DNA of 43,556 bases, taken from a virus. The stretch lies in the IMG/VR virus record IMGVR_UViG_3300035073_000011, positions 1 through 43,556 of that record; one strand, written 5' to 3'. The notes under the pieces were generated by a model. It worked only from the letters and a program-made list of their open reading frames with translations, was not told the DNA's origin and did not search any database. Position numbers and translations under genes: made by a program. Numbering within the stretch: position 1 is the first letter of the stretch; the number at the start of each line of letters is the position of its first letter. Of the stretch, positions 17,541 through 26,762 are shown piece after piece.

Positions 17541-18262
17541 TGGCTTACAAGCTAATCTACAACAATCGTGGGGTTCGAGATCTCCACCTTTCTCCGGAGG
17601 TGGAACGTGCTTATGAACTGGCAGCGCAAGCGGCGGGTATCGACGAAATTCGCGTGGTGTCCGGTGGTCAGGAATCCTCAGGACCGAACCGTACGGGTTC
17701 TCATCGCCACGACGCTGGAGGCGCGGGCGATATTCAGCTGGTCAAGAACGGGCGCGTTCTAGATTTCACCAATCAGGAAGACCTGCCCTACTTCTCCAAC
17801 TTCGTGTCCTCAGCGAAAGGGGCCGGTCTTACTGGTTTCGGCGCTGGCACCGATTACATGGGGAACAGCACGATCCACGCGGGCGGAGGAACATCTGCAA
17901 TATGGGGCGCAGGCGGCAAGGGAACTAACGCGCCGGGTTGGCTACAGAAAGCGTTTGGAACAACAATTAACTCCAATCCTGTTACGGCTCCAGGCGGAAC
18001 TGCTCCTATTACTTCTACTACCACGGCTCCAGCTGCGATCGCTGCCGAGGAACCGAAAAGCCCGTACGCGGACGCTTTCAGCGGGTTGGAAGAAATGATC
18101 GGCGGGTTGCAGGGTAAGAAACCTAAGCAGGAACCTGAAATACAACAACAGGATCGCCCGTCGATCCAGCCGAATACGCCTAATCCACAGTTGGCGCAGA
18201 TGCTTATGAGCCAGTTGCTGAATAAGCCGCGCGGCCTTAGCCTAGGAGGGATGTTTTCATGA
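17540..18262 (+). CDS. Virion-associated peptidase M15-like cell wall hydrolase
   Basis: 240 aa. The N-terminal 135 residues resemble M15/hedgehog-type DD-peptidases: RVVSGGQESSGPNRTGSHRHD with His55/His57, then GAGDIQL with D64, and STIHAGGG with H113 as likely zinc ligands. After a low-complexity linker the protein ends in AQMLMSQLLNKPRGLSLGG, almost the same tail as the next gene. It probably opens the peptidoglycan during DNA entry. Confidence 0.78.
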   Translation: MAYKLIYNNRGVRDLHLSPEVERAYELAAQAAGIDEIRVVSGGQESSGPNRTGSHRHDAGGAGDIQLVKNGRVLDFTNQEDLPYFSNFVSSAKGAGLTGFGAGTDYMGNSTIHAGGGTSAIWGAGGKGTNAPGWLQKAFGTTINSNPVTAPGGTAPITSTTTAPAAIAAEEPKSPYADAFSGLEEMIGGLQGKKPKQEPEIQQQDRPSIQPNTPNPQLAQMLMSQLLNKPRGLSLGGMFS

Positions 18263-19011
18263 CTCCTATGGAAAGCTTCATTCGTCAATACGCCGCGTCG
18301 ATCGGAATGGATCCCGATATTGCCATGCGGGTAGTCCTTTCGGAGGGGGGCGTCGAAAGCTTAACTGATGTTACGCGACAAGCGCTTGGGGCTGGGCCAA
18401 GCGGACGTGAGAAGAGCTTTGGACCGCTGCAGATGAACATAGAAGGCGGGCTTGGCGCTCGTGCTCTGCAACAAAATATCGATCCCCGAAAGGTATCAGA
18501 CGCTTACAGAGCCGTGAAATTCGGGCTGGATGTAGCCAAGAAGGAAGGCTGGGGCGCTTGGTACGGCGCGAAGAAAGCGGGCGTCGACGATTGGGAAGGT
18601 ATCAGTCGAATGGCTAACACAGGGGTTCCTAGACGTATTGGCGGCGCTGGGTCTAGCGCTAAATCTTTTGAACAAACACCAGAGATTCCAATTCCGGACG
18701 CGGCTCCCTCCTCTGTTGTCGCCACGGATACGCCCGCCCCTCAAAGCGAATCAGAGGGGTGGGCGGCAAAATTGAAGGATATCGCGGAAGGCGACGACGC
18801 GCAGGCTCTAGCTGATAACCTTTCGGGCAATGGAGAAGGCTCTGAAGGTACTGGTCTTTATAGTGGAGATCAGCAACTAACTAGCTTGTTGCCGTCGTTG
18901 GAAACAGCCGATGCGGCCCGTGCACAAGCAGCACAAGCTATGATGGCTCAATTGATGATGCCGAAACGCCCACGCGGCTTAACCCTTACAGGAGTTCCCA
19001 ATGCCGTATGA
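18259..19011 (+). CDS. Virion lysozyme/transglycosylase-like protein
   Basis: 250 aa. The N-terminal 120 residues have a lysozyme-like core: VVLSEGGVES with E29 as probable catalytic acid, and SFGPLQMNIEGG (about 54-65). A proline/serine-rich linker follows, and the C-terminus has AQAMMAQLMMPKRPRGLTLTG, shared with the upstream hydrolase. It is likely ejected or tail-borne and acts on the cell wall at entry, distinct from the lysis enzyme at 7102. Confidence 0.75.
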   Translation: MTPMESFIRQYAASIGMDPDIAMRVVLSEGGVESLTDVTRQALGAGPSGREKSFGPLQMNIEGGLGARALQQNIDPRKVSDAYRAVKFGLDVAKKEGWGAWYGAKKAGVDDWEGISRMANTGVPRRIGGAGSSAKSFEQTPEIPIPDAAPSSVVATDTPAPQSESEGWAAKLKDIAEGDDAQALADNLSGNGEGSEGTGLYSGDQQLTSLLPSLETADAARAQAAQAMMAQLMMPKRPRGLTLTGVPNAV

Positions 19012-19372
19012 CGTGTCTAGATCCAATATCCCACAAGCTCCGTACAGCTTCCCTAAGTTTAATCCCGGCGTGACGCTTACGTCGGCTCCGTATCGTCCTA
19101 CTCAACAAGTAATCGGCGATCCGGCGAACGTAGTGAAACAAATAGACATAGCTGCCGCGTTGGCTCCGCCACCTCCGCCGCCTGTTGCTCCGGCAGCAAG
19201 AAATCGGTTCATTGGAGGGGCAATGGATCCGTACTTCCAGGATAATTACGGAAGAGGCGGGCGTACTGGCGGCGGTTACACGACTAGTACCGGAATGGCG
19301 CAGGGCGGTTGGGGCCGTACTTCAACCGGACAGCGGAGTAGTGCTTTCGGTGGGAAAGGCGGGCTGTACTGA
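19001..19372 (+). CDS. Proline/glycine-rich internal virion-region protein
   Basis: 123 aa of low complexity: a polyproline stretch (LAPPPPPPVAPAA, about 54-66) and a Gly/Arg-rich C-terminus (YGRGGRTGGGYTTSTG, GGKGGLY). It overlaps the upstream gene by 11 bases and the next by one. No fold is recognised. Position among ejection genes suggests a minor virion component. Confidence 0.65.
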   Translation: MPYDVSRSNIPQAPYSFPKFNPGVTLTSAPYRPTQQVIGDPANVVKQIDIAAALAPPPPPPVAPAARNRFIGGAMDPYFQDNYGRGGRTGGGYTTSTGMAQGGWGRTSTGQRSSAFGGKGGLY

Positions 19373-21438
19373 TGTCAATCTATGACATAATTCAGGCGAT
19401 ATCGGGCCGAAAGAATGACCCGCTTGAGCAGATGAAGGCGCAGATAATGGCGCATGGGGCTGTTCCGGGGACGCAGCCGGGGCAGGACGCCGGGGGTCAG
19501 CCCGCACCCGGTACGGACCCGAATACGACTCAATCCGTCGAGCAACAGCCGAAAGCGTACCAGTCTCCTCCTGACCTTTCGGCGATGTATCTTGAACTAA
19601 AGGATCGCGATCGCCGCGCCGCTTCGATGGATCAAGGAATGACATTGATCGCGGCGGGACTGGCCCGCGACGAAAATCGTAACCGGATAATGGCTACGTA
19701 CGACAAAGACGGTACGGAGAGCATGAATGCCTCCGATTTAACAGCTATAAACGCCGCACAGAAAGCGCAGCAAGAATATTTGATGCACAATCAGCTGCGT
19801 CTGGCGCTCCCCGCTATTGCTAAGCAGTACAATTTGAGCACCGAAGCCGTGAATATGATGTTTGAGAACGGCACTTTGGAAGAGTACCTCAATCAGGCTA
19901 GCCAACCGCAACGTCAAGTTGTGACGCAGGGTGACAAATCGCAGCGCGTTATAGATTTGCGTGACGCAATGAACCAGCCAAACGCGCCGACGCCCGCTGT
20001 TCCAGGCACAACTCCACCAGCGGAAATTCCGACTGTCGCGGAGGACCAGACGCCTGTTCCACAGCCACGTGTTCCGGGCACGACGCCCCCGGCTCCGGAT
20101 GTTGCTCCGGCTCCTATGGGTGTTGAAGTAGCGGCGGCTCCTCCGCCTGAAGTTGAAATGATTGACGACGGTAAGGGCGGCACGATTGCAGCGTTTAAGA
20201 CTCCGAAAGGATACGTAAACGCCAAGACTGGCGAATTGATCACTGAAATCACAGCGCCGCGCAAGACTAGGGAAGTAACTTTGGCGGATCAGTCTAAGAA
20301 ACTAATATATGAGGATGACAGCACTTTCGTCGACGGCAGCGGAACGTACACCGGTACCGGAGTTCCTGTCAAGATAACATACGAGCCGGGCGCGACAAAG
20401 GGAAGCTTGCGGGCAATGGACGCCAACGGGAAGCCTGTTCCCGAATTAGACATTCCCGGCGGGGAAGATCTTGAATTTAGACAGAATGCCGCTGGTCAGA
20501 CGCAAGCATTTGATAGGAATACTGGCAAGGAAGTTGGCGACCCAATGGGGCCAACTACGGATGTGTCTACCAACGACATGAAGGAGTGGGCGAAAGCATC
20601 AGCGGAAGCAAAAAATCTAGGCAAGCCGTACATGACGTGGGGCGAATACCTCAAGTATATTACTAAGTCGCGCGATCCGAAGCCTTTATCAACGAACGTA
20701 GACGTAAATCCTGAAACAGGAAAGGAAACTGATTTCGGTGAGCCAGAAGCTGGTTATCAATGGAAAAAGGACAAAAATGGCCGCATAATGACGGACGAAA
20801 ATGGTGCTGCCATTCCGGTAATGACTAAGGGCGGCACAGCCGAAATTAAGGCGCAGGAAGCAACGAAAGCGGATGAGGAAGCGGCAAAAATTGCAATGGA
20901 ATCTAGGGCTAACGTAACAGTAGCGGCTGAACAAGCTCTGAAAGCCATGGATGAAAGTGAGGCACATCCTTACACTGGTGCTACTACCGGATTGTGGGGC
21001 GTTGCATCGGGGTTTGTAGATCCTGAAGGACCTCGAAATACTTTGGTTAACGCTGTTGAAACCATGAAGGCCAATTTGGCTTTCGATAAACTCCAAGCCA
21101 TGCGGAATGCGTCTAAGACTGGCGGTGCTCTAGGTAATGTGTCTAACGAAGAACTGGCGTTGCTAAGCTCTACCGTCGCTAGTCTAAATATCGGCGACCC
21201 AAAGGTGTTGAGGGAAAACATAAGATATGTTACTGATATCGTTAACAATGTCCCCGGCGCTGGTAAGAAATATTTGGAAAAGATCCACAATGATCGAGTA
21301 GCGTACGCGAAAGCAAATGGTTTGCCGCCGCCTGAAGATCCGCCTAGCTTGGAAAACGGGGGTACTTTGGACAATAACGCAGCCCCCGCAACAGCGCCGC
21401 CGCCAGATGCGAAGGTTAGGAAGTGGACACCTAATTAA
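19372..21438 (+). CDS. DNA ejection/internal virion protein
   Basis: 688 aa. The helical N-terminus (about 65-180) is followed by a Pro/Ala-rich linker containing VPGTTPPAEIP and VPGTTPPAPDV, a beta-like middle, and a C-terminal helical domain with TGLWGVASGF, LQAMRNASKTGGALG and VSNEELALLSS. This last domain is frequent in phage internal proteins that form the DNA-ejection conduit. It sits next to a second large internal protein and the two wall hydrolases. Confidence 0.78.
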   Translation: MSIYDIIQAISGRKNDPLEQMKAQIMAHGAVPGTQPGQDAGGQPAPGTDPNTTQSVEQQPKAYQSPPDLSAMYLELKDRDRRAASMDQGMTLIAAGLARDENRNRIMATYDKDGTESMNASDLTAINAAQKAQQEYLMHNQLRLALPAIAKQYNLSTEAVNMMFENGTLEEYLNQASQPQRQVVTQGDKSQRVIDLRDAMNQPNAPTPAVPGTTPPAEIPTVAEDQTPVPQPRVPGTTPPAPDVAPAPMGVEVAAAPPPEVEMIDDGKGGTIAAFKTPKGYVNAKTGELITEITAPRKTREVTLADQSKKLIYEDDSTFVDGSGTYTGTGVPVKITYEPGATKGSLRAMDANGKPVPELDIPGGEDLEFRQNAAGQTQAFDRNTGKEVGDPMGPTTDVSTNDMKEWAKASAEAKNLGKPYMTWGEYLKYITKSRDPKPLSTNVDVNPETGKETDFGEPEAGYQWKKDKNGRIMTDENGAAIPVMTKGGTAEIKAQEATKADEEAAKIAMESRANVTVAAEQALKAMDESEAHPYTGATTGLWGVASGFVDPEGPRNTLVNAVETMKANLAFDKLQAMRNASKTGGALGNVSNEELALLSSTVASLNIGDPKVLRENIRYVTDIVNNVPGAGKKYLEKIHNDRVAYAKANGLPPPEDPPSLENGGTLDNNAAPATAPPPDAKVRKWTPN

Positions 21439-24065
21439 TGGCTGAACAATACGACACCAAAAAGTTTCAGTATATTCAGGGTCCTGACAACGAGTACCAT
21501 GAATTTCCTGTAGATATGCCGGATGATCAAGTCGACGCCGAAATGGCGACCCGATATAAGGATTATCAAGCTCCGGTTGAAGTTCCCGACGTTCCCCTTC
21601 AGCCCGTTCCGCAAACGACTCCTTATCCTGAGGGTGATTGGAGAAATGACCCAAGGGTGCAGGCAGATGCAGCCGCAACTGTTAAGCTACTGGAATATGA
21701 CAAATCTCCGTGGTATCATTTTGATACGCCGCCCTCAGCAGAACCAACAGGTCCCATCGAGATACCGCCTGCCGGAACCAAGGGGAAGCGACGTGGGCAG
21801 TTGTTGCCGATAGAAGCGGACTACGTTACCGACGAAACCGGCAAGATGGTTAACACCGGTGATTGGAATTTTGCTGTTCCCGGAATAATACATGATATTC
21901 CGCAGCAGATTGAAACGCTCGGTTCTCACCAACTAGGCACGGAATATACCGACGACGAAATAGGCTCCATGTTGGGTCTAGCTGGTTGGGGCGTAGGTGG
22001 AGACGTTATTGCAGGCGTTGGCAGGGGAGCGAAAACCTTTGCTCCTGAAAAGATTAATAGGAACACCATATACGGCGAGTTGCAGGGTGAAATCAGTTCC
22101 CGCGCTGCTAAAGAGAAGGGAACTCCCAGAGCCACTATATTTAGGCAGGAAGTGGAGAATATTAAGAAAAAGTACGGCAAACAGATGAACCAAGAGCAGT
22201 TGAACAAACTGGATGATATTGTTCGACGCGGCGATACTATGTCTCGCAGAGCTATTGAGGGCGTTGCGGGCTGGAAGGGATTACCAATTGGATTTGATGT
22301 AGGGCTTGCAACTATTGCATCCTCAACGCTACCCATTAAGCCGGGTGTGGGTATAGGAATAATGGGGACCAGAGCCGCCTTTGGGGCGGGTTCCAAAATT
22401 GTCAAAGGCGTGGCAAAAGCAATTAGGGGCAACCGGCTTAAGAAAGATCTGCGGGACGTTAAGAATACTGTAACACTTAGGGGCAAGACCGGCAGGGTTA
22501 CCACCAGCAGCAAGATCAAAGCTGAAAGAGTACGCGATGATTTCCGAGATCATCCCGACACCGCTGTAAAATCTGGCAGGCAGCCGACCGAAGCAGAAAT
22601 AAATGCAACTACCACTCCTGACTACGTTCCGCCGACGCAACCGCGTCCTACCAGTCCCATTTCGCTGGGCGGGACTAAAATGAATATTGGTGAACCAGTA
22701 AGGAAAACAACGGGCACCGATCCAAGATGGTTGTATGATCAACAGCAAAAGCAACAGGCAGCAGCTGCAAGGGCTGAGGCAGATAAATTACGCGCCACGC
22801 CGAACGCGCAGCCGGTGCCGTCTGGTGGAACCGCTACTCCTATTCCTGAGAGATTTGCCAGCGGCGCTACTTCCCCGATACCCAAGGCCGCAGACTCAAC
22901 TATCCAAAAGTTGAAGGAAAGATTCTTTGGTGGAGGCGGAAAAGTAGTTAAGCCTCTTCCAAAAGCTAAGCCTTCGGGCGGTAAAGTTTCTCCAGATGAA
23001 ACTGTCAAATCTTCGGAAATCATAACGCACAAACAAAACGTGAAAAAATTGGCTGAAGCCCAGAAGGAAATGGCGGATGTCAAGAAGCTACCTCGCGGAA
23101 CAGACCGCGATGTAATGATGGATGCTATCCAGAAGCGTATTGACTCTTACGAAGAAAACATCGCTAGAGCGACTGGCCAACTACCTTCGCAAGCTAAGAG
23201 TGTCCTTTCGGAGGCTGAGCATAAAGCCATAGTGGACACCCCGCCAGAGTATCGCAGCTTAGAACAAAAATTAGAAATGGCGAAGAAAAAATATGACGAC
23301 GCTTCGCAGCTGGAAGATTCGGATGCACGCCATTGGGGTAGGGTTGACGCCCGAGTTGAAATAGGTGAGCTAGAAGCGGAAATAGCAAAAAGCAGATTAA
23401 CTCCTGAGGCAAAGGCGGCTCAGGAAAGGTGGGTTGAAACTCAAAGGTTGGCAGCTGAAGCCAAGAAGAACGCTCGTAGCCCACAATCCGTGTTGGACGA
23501 GCAAAAAGCTATAATGGATGTGGAAGAAGCAGTTGCGTCTACGGTGCCAAAGCCTGAGCCGGTCGTCAAACTTATGACTACCAATGCTCAACGCGCCGCA
23601 ATGAGGGAACGGGGTTATACCGACGATGACATGTTTACCATGTCGCCTACACAAATCCACAACATTCTATCTCAGACGCCAAGGGCAGCGCCGAAAACGA
23701 CCCGTGTCAAGAAGGCGGAAGTAGCGCCCCCGACGGAATTCGAACCCGTAATAAAGCAGTCTTCGAAGGGGGTGTCGCTTTCGGGGGTCGCTCCTAAGGA
23801 AACTGTCACAACTCCCAAACAACCGCGCGTGGCCAAGAAATCGGCGGCCAGAGCGGAGAGAATGACTAAGACGAAACGCGTAACTCAGACTGAGGCGAGG
23901 CTTGCCCAGAGAATGGCCGACGAGCTAGCCACTGAGGAAGGTGTTCAGGGCATTGCCGATTACGTAAATAGCCAGAAAAAAGGCGCTCCGCTGGAATTAG
24001 ACGTTCCCGCTAAGCCGAAGAGGCGATCTGGTAAGGCGTCTGGACGGGGGAAGCGCGTCTATTGA
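21438..24065 (+). CDS. Large ejection/internal virion protein
   Basis: 875 aa. The N-terminus has the motif EYHEFPVDMPDDQVDAEMA, common at the start of phage ejection proteins. A hydrophobic glycine-rich stretch (about 285-330, PVGIG-like repeats and GAGSKIVKGVAKAI) could insert into membrane. The C-terminal half is long, charged and coiled-coil-prone, ending in a basic tail (KPKRRSGKASGRGKR). It is the last gene of the late strand and overlaps the convergent helicase gene by 56 bases. Confidence 0.78.
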   Translation: MAEQYDTKKFQYIQGPDNEYHEFPVDMPDDQVDAEMATRYKDYQAPVEVPDVPLQPVPQTTPYPEGDWRNDPRVQADAAATVKLLEYDKSPWYHFDTPPSAEPTGPIEIPPAGTKGKRRGQLLPIEADYVTDETGKMVNTGDWNFAVPGIIHDIPQQIETLGSHQLGTEYTDDEIGSMLGLAGWGVGGDVIAGVGRGAKTFAPEKINRNTIYGELQGEISSRAAKEKGTPRATIFRQEVENIKKKYGKQMNQEQLNKLDDIVRRGDTMSRRAIEGVAGWKGLPIGFDVGLATIASSTLPIKPGVGIGIMGTRAAFGAGSKIVKGVAKAIRGNRLKKDLRDVKNTVTLRGKTGRVTTSSKIKAERVRDDFRDHPDTAVKSGRQPTEAEINATTTPDYVPPTQPRPTSPISLGGTKMNIGEPVRKTTGTDPRWLYDQQQKQQAAAARAEADKLRATPNAQPVPSGGTATPIPERFASGATSPIPKAADSTIQKLKERFFGGGGKVVKPLPKAKPSGGKVSPDETVKSSEIITHKQNVKKLAEAQKEMADVKKLPRGTDRDVMMDAIQKRIDSYEENIARATGQLPSQAKSVLSEAEHKAIVDTPPEYRSLEQKLEMAKKKYDDASQLEDSDARHWGRVDARVEIGELEAEIAKSRLTPEAKAAQERWVETQRLAAEAKKNARSPQSVLDEQKAIMDVEEAVASTVPKPEPVVKLMTTNAQRAAMRERGYTDDDMFTMSPTQIHNILSQTPRAAPKTTRVKKAEVAPPTEFEPVIKQSSKGVSLSGVAPKETVTTPKQPRVAKKSAARAERMTKTKRVTQTEARLAQRMADELATEEGVQGIADYVNSQKKGAPLELDVPAKPKRRSGKASGRGKRVY

Positions 24066-25437
24066 ACACCGACTGGAATATACTCTCCTTTCGCTGCAGT
24101 GCCCTGTTCACCTTATAGTCTAATGAGGTGCCAAACATGTCAATATACAACACGCAGTTGGATGTTTGCCCGTGACGGTGAATGCGGTCCTCAACCTGAC
24201 TTCTATCATCCAAACTATAAGTATTCTCGAAAAAGATCATAGTGGAGCAGCGGTTATCAGGCTCCGGCCCGCCAAGAAGGGTGTGTCCGTACTTCGAGGC
24301 CTTTATCTGCGCGAGCATTACACGGCATTCCGGGCGGTCGTTGAATTTATCCTTCTCCGCTCGTATTTCCTCCTCGCGCATGCCCCCTTGTATGATCGCT
24401 GGTTCGTATTTCCTCAAAACTTCCCTAAGGATGCTAAGCGTATGCCGATGGTGGTAAGCAACCACGACTTTGCCAACCACCTCCTCTTCGATGATCTCCT
24501 TCAAGAGCCGAACTCTGGGGTTGGTGAGGGGATCCACGAGATCTTCCACGCCACCGTCTTCTCGAATGATAAACCCGCTGCTGATTTGCGCGAGTTTGAT
24601 GTACTTCGTAATGGCAGCGTCCACCGATACGTCGTCGCCGTTCTCCAACCACAAGACGAAATCATCTTCCATCTGCTTGTACATGCGCCGCATGTTCGCC
24701 GGCAACTCATACTCCCGTTGCGAGTAGAGCTTGGGCGGCAAGTCGGTCCAATCCGTCTTAGTGGCGCGGAACACGTGCGGGCTAATCAACCCAGCTAGAA
24801 TCTCCTCGTTCTGCGCGCCGATCACCTGCTTCATCTTGAACCCACCCATTCGGCAGAAGGCGGTCTTGAACGCGTAGTAATTTTTGCCATTCAGCTGACC
24901 GATCGCGCGCATCTGACCCCACAGGTCGTGCGGTCCCTGCGTGATCGGTTTTCCCGTTAGAATCCGTCTGAATCTGAATGCCGGAGCCATTCCGATCGCG
25001 GCCACAGTTTGCAGACTGTTGTTGGTCTTCAGCTGGATGCTCTCATCGAAAGTGATCCACGCAGGGCGGTCGTGGATGAACCTGAATATGTAGTCCCGCG
25101 TCTTCTGACTTCGGATTGCTTCATAGTTCACCACCAGCACTGGAGGGACGTCGAAGCTTCGTCGCAGGAAAGCCAGATTTCCATTATCGTCACCACTATT
25201 ATATACATGAACGTCAACGCCAAGATTATGCTTAGTCGCTTCATCGCGCCAGCCTCCCTTGAAGGAGTTGGGGCACACCACTACTTTTCGCTTTACCGTC
25301 CCCCGTTGGACTTCCCGCAGGAAGTCATGGTAGCTTACGAGCGTCTTGCCCAGCCCCATTTCCATAAAATAGCCGAACCCCGGCTTGCCGTCGGAGGCGA
25401 CGAGCGCCGCCTCCTGTACCTTCAGTAATTCAGTCAT
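24010..25437 (-). CDS. SNF2-family DNA helicase/translocase
   Basis: 475 aa from the ATG at 25437; the frame extends to 25515 but would overlap the MazG-like gene further. Motif I MEMGLGKT (25-32), motif II FDES (130-133), motif III-like LTGKPITQGP (160-169) and the C-terminal motif VEDRIHRHGQ define an SNF2 helicase. Such proteins in phage replication modules help remodel replication or recombination intermediates. The 3' end runs 56 bases into the convergent gene. It is the last gene of the nucleotide/replication operon. Confidence 0.9.
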   Translation of the reverse strand: MTELLKVQEAALVASDGKPGFGYFMEMGLGKTLVSYHDFLREVQRGTVKRKVVVCPNSFKGGWRDEATKHNLGVDVHVYNSGDDNGNLAFLRRSFDVPPVLVVNYEAIRSQKTRDYIFRFIHDRPAWITFDESIQLKTNNSLQTVAAIGMAPAFRFRRILTGKPITQGPHDLWGQMRAIGQLNGKNYYAFKTAFCRMGGFKMKQVIGAQNEEILAGLISPHVFRATKTDWTDLPPKLYSQREYELPANMRRMYKQMEDDFVLWLENGDDVSVDAAITKYIKLAQISSGFIIREDGGVEDLVDPLTNPRVRLLKEIIEEEVVGKVVVAYHHRHTLSILREVLRKYEPAIIQGGMREEEIRAEKDKFNDRPECRVMLAQIKASKYGHTLLGGPEPDNRCSTMIFFENTYSLDDRSQVEDRIHRHGQTSNCVLYIDMFGTSLDYKVNRALQRKESIFQSVFNRRASPVQTPYQIASSA

Positions 25438-25828
25438 GGATTGGCGTCCCTTCAGGTGTATTTCTCCAATCGGCGTGGCCTTGATTGCGCAGCGCCACGA
25501 ATATAAGAAAGGCAAAGTTAGCTGTGTCGAACAACTCGATCAGCGTGTTTACGTCTTCCCTGTTTTGCTCAAACTGGTCCACAAACTCCTTTAGTTCCAC
25601 CCGGAGCATTTCGGTCATGCTCGGTATGTCGGTTATTTCGGGGGTGCGCTTATGCGCGTTCATGTGGAGCTTGTATACCATCCCCTGAAAGAACTCTCGC
25701 AGCCGCTCCGAAAGGAGTTCCAGCGACGGCGGGATCTCAACGGATAATGTAGATGTCTTCCGATTTAGGCCCTTGACCCGCAACAATGCCAAAGCTTCCT
25801 GCGCCTGCGATGTCGAATAGGAACTCAT
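25430..25828 (-). CDS. MazG-like nucleotide pyrophosphohydrolase, candidate MazZ
   Basis: 132 aa. An all-alpha NTP pyrophosphohydrolase is indicated by ExxE (E78-E81) and ExxD (E98-D101), with the family segment MVYKLHMNAHKR (50-61) ahead of them. In Z-genome phages MazZ turns dGTP into dGMP for PurZ, and the location next to purZ supports that role. The chosen ATG has GGAG seven bases upstream, so the gene truly overlaps purZ by 92 bases in another frame. A general house-cleaning pyrophosphatase is the alternative. Confidence 0.82.
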   Translation of the reverse strand: MSSYSTSQAQEALALLRVKGLNRKTSTLSVEIPPSLELLSERLREFFQGMVYKLHMNAHKRTPEITDIPSMTEMLRVELKEFVDQFEQNREDVNTLIELFDTANFAFLIFVALRNQGHADWRNTPEGTPIHD

Positions 25829-26762
25829 CCTGTCTCTCCTTATCTAGATAGTTGAGAAAGTTTACAAATACGAAGTCCGGGTCGTTTGCGCGTAGCGCGT
25901 CTTGAAACTGATTCCACGAGAATGTTGCTACTCTTCTGATTCGCTTTGTTACTGTGGTCCACTCCGGATCGACGCCCAGGTCCTTCCAGTCTATTTCGAC
26001 TTGATCGTCGTACCAGTTACCGCTGTGTCCCTCTTCGGTGTTTCCAACTCGAATCGGGAACGTGCGGATCGTCATATAAGTACGGGCCAGCAGCCGGGGT
26101 GGAACACGAGCATCTGCCAACCCTTGCATAACCGTGCATTCGCGGCTGGTTACGTGGGGGTAAAAGTGTGAGTTGATGCCCAGACTAAATCCCTGCGCCA
26201 CTTCCATGAAGTATGGGTGTTCCTCAGGGTGTAGATTATGATTCATGGTGGTTACGTTGGGCGGTGTCTTAATGTTCCAGCCGCCCCAAACTGCATCTTT
26301 ATGCCGAGCGATCTTCAGCATTAGCGCTCCGCCTGTTCCAGACAGCGTGCTTGCTATCCCCGGCGCTCCGGTCCCCCATTCCGCCTCTCTAGCGAATTGA
26401 TCTACAATAGCCGCGTTGGGGTGAATATATATCTTCACCTGAGGGTACCTTTCGGCCTCTTCAAACAGAATAATTGGATCGATCACAGCACCCGCCGAAA
26501 GATAGGCAGCACAGTTCCCGCCCATCAACGTCGTAGCCACCGCGAAGGTGGGCAGCTGTTTTAGTACGTGCTTCTCGCCCTCGTGGTAGAAGGTGTGCCC
26601 GCTGTTGGGACCACCCGAATAGATGGCCCCTCTAAACTCTAAGTTTGTCTCCCGCGCCTTTTCGGCGAGCCAAGCGGTAAGTGCACCCTTGCCTGTAGAT
26701 CCGAACTGCCCATCGACGACGCAATGGACGCCTTCTTTATTGAACAGCGTTTTCTTCACCAT
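25737..26762 (-). CDS. purZ: PurZ, 2-aminoadenylosuccinate synthase
   Basis: 341 aa, shorter than bacterial PurA (about 430). It joins aspartate to dGMP, the first committed step to 2-aminoadenine (base Z). The P-loop is DGQFGSTGKG (17-26): Ser22 stands where PurA has its catalytic Asp in GDEGKG, the recognised PurZ signature. The catalytic His is in GPNSGHT (H56), and STLSGTGGA corresponds to the IMP/dGMP-binding loop. The ATG has GGAG upstream and overlaps the DUF6378 gene by 26 bases. Neighbours (MazG-like, family A polymerase) fit a Z-genome locus. Confidence 0.93.
   Translation of the reverse strand: MVKKTLFNKEGVHCVVDGQFGSTGKGALTAWLAEKARETNLEFRGAIYSGGPNSGHTFYHEGEKHVLKQLPTFAVATTLMGGNCAAYLSAGAVIDPIILFEEAERYPQVKIYIHPNAAIVDQFAREAEWGTGAPGIASTLSGTGGALMLKIARHKDAVWGGWNIKTPPNVTTMNHNLHPEEHPYFMEVAQGFSLGINSHFYPHVTSRECTVMQGLADARVPPRLLARTYMTIRTFPIRVGNTEEGHSGNWYDDQVEIDWKDLGVDPEWTTVTKRIRRVATFSWNQFQDALRANDPDFVFVNFLNYLDKERQDEFLFDIAGAGSFGIVAGQGPKSEDIYIIR

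Noticed and set aside
25737-26762. Ordinary adenylosuccinate synthetase PurA picked up from a host
   Set aside because: Ser replaces the catalytic Asp in the P-loop, the protein is much shorter than PurA, and it is placed among a MazG-like gene and a phage polymerase.
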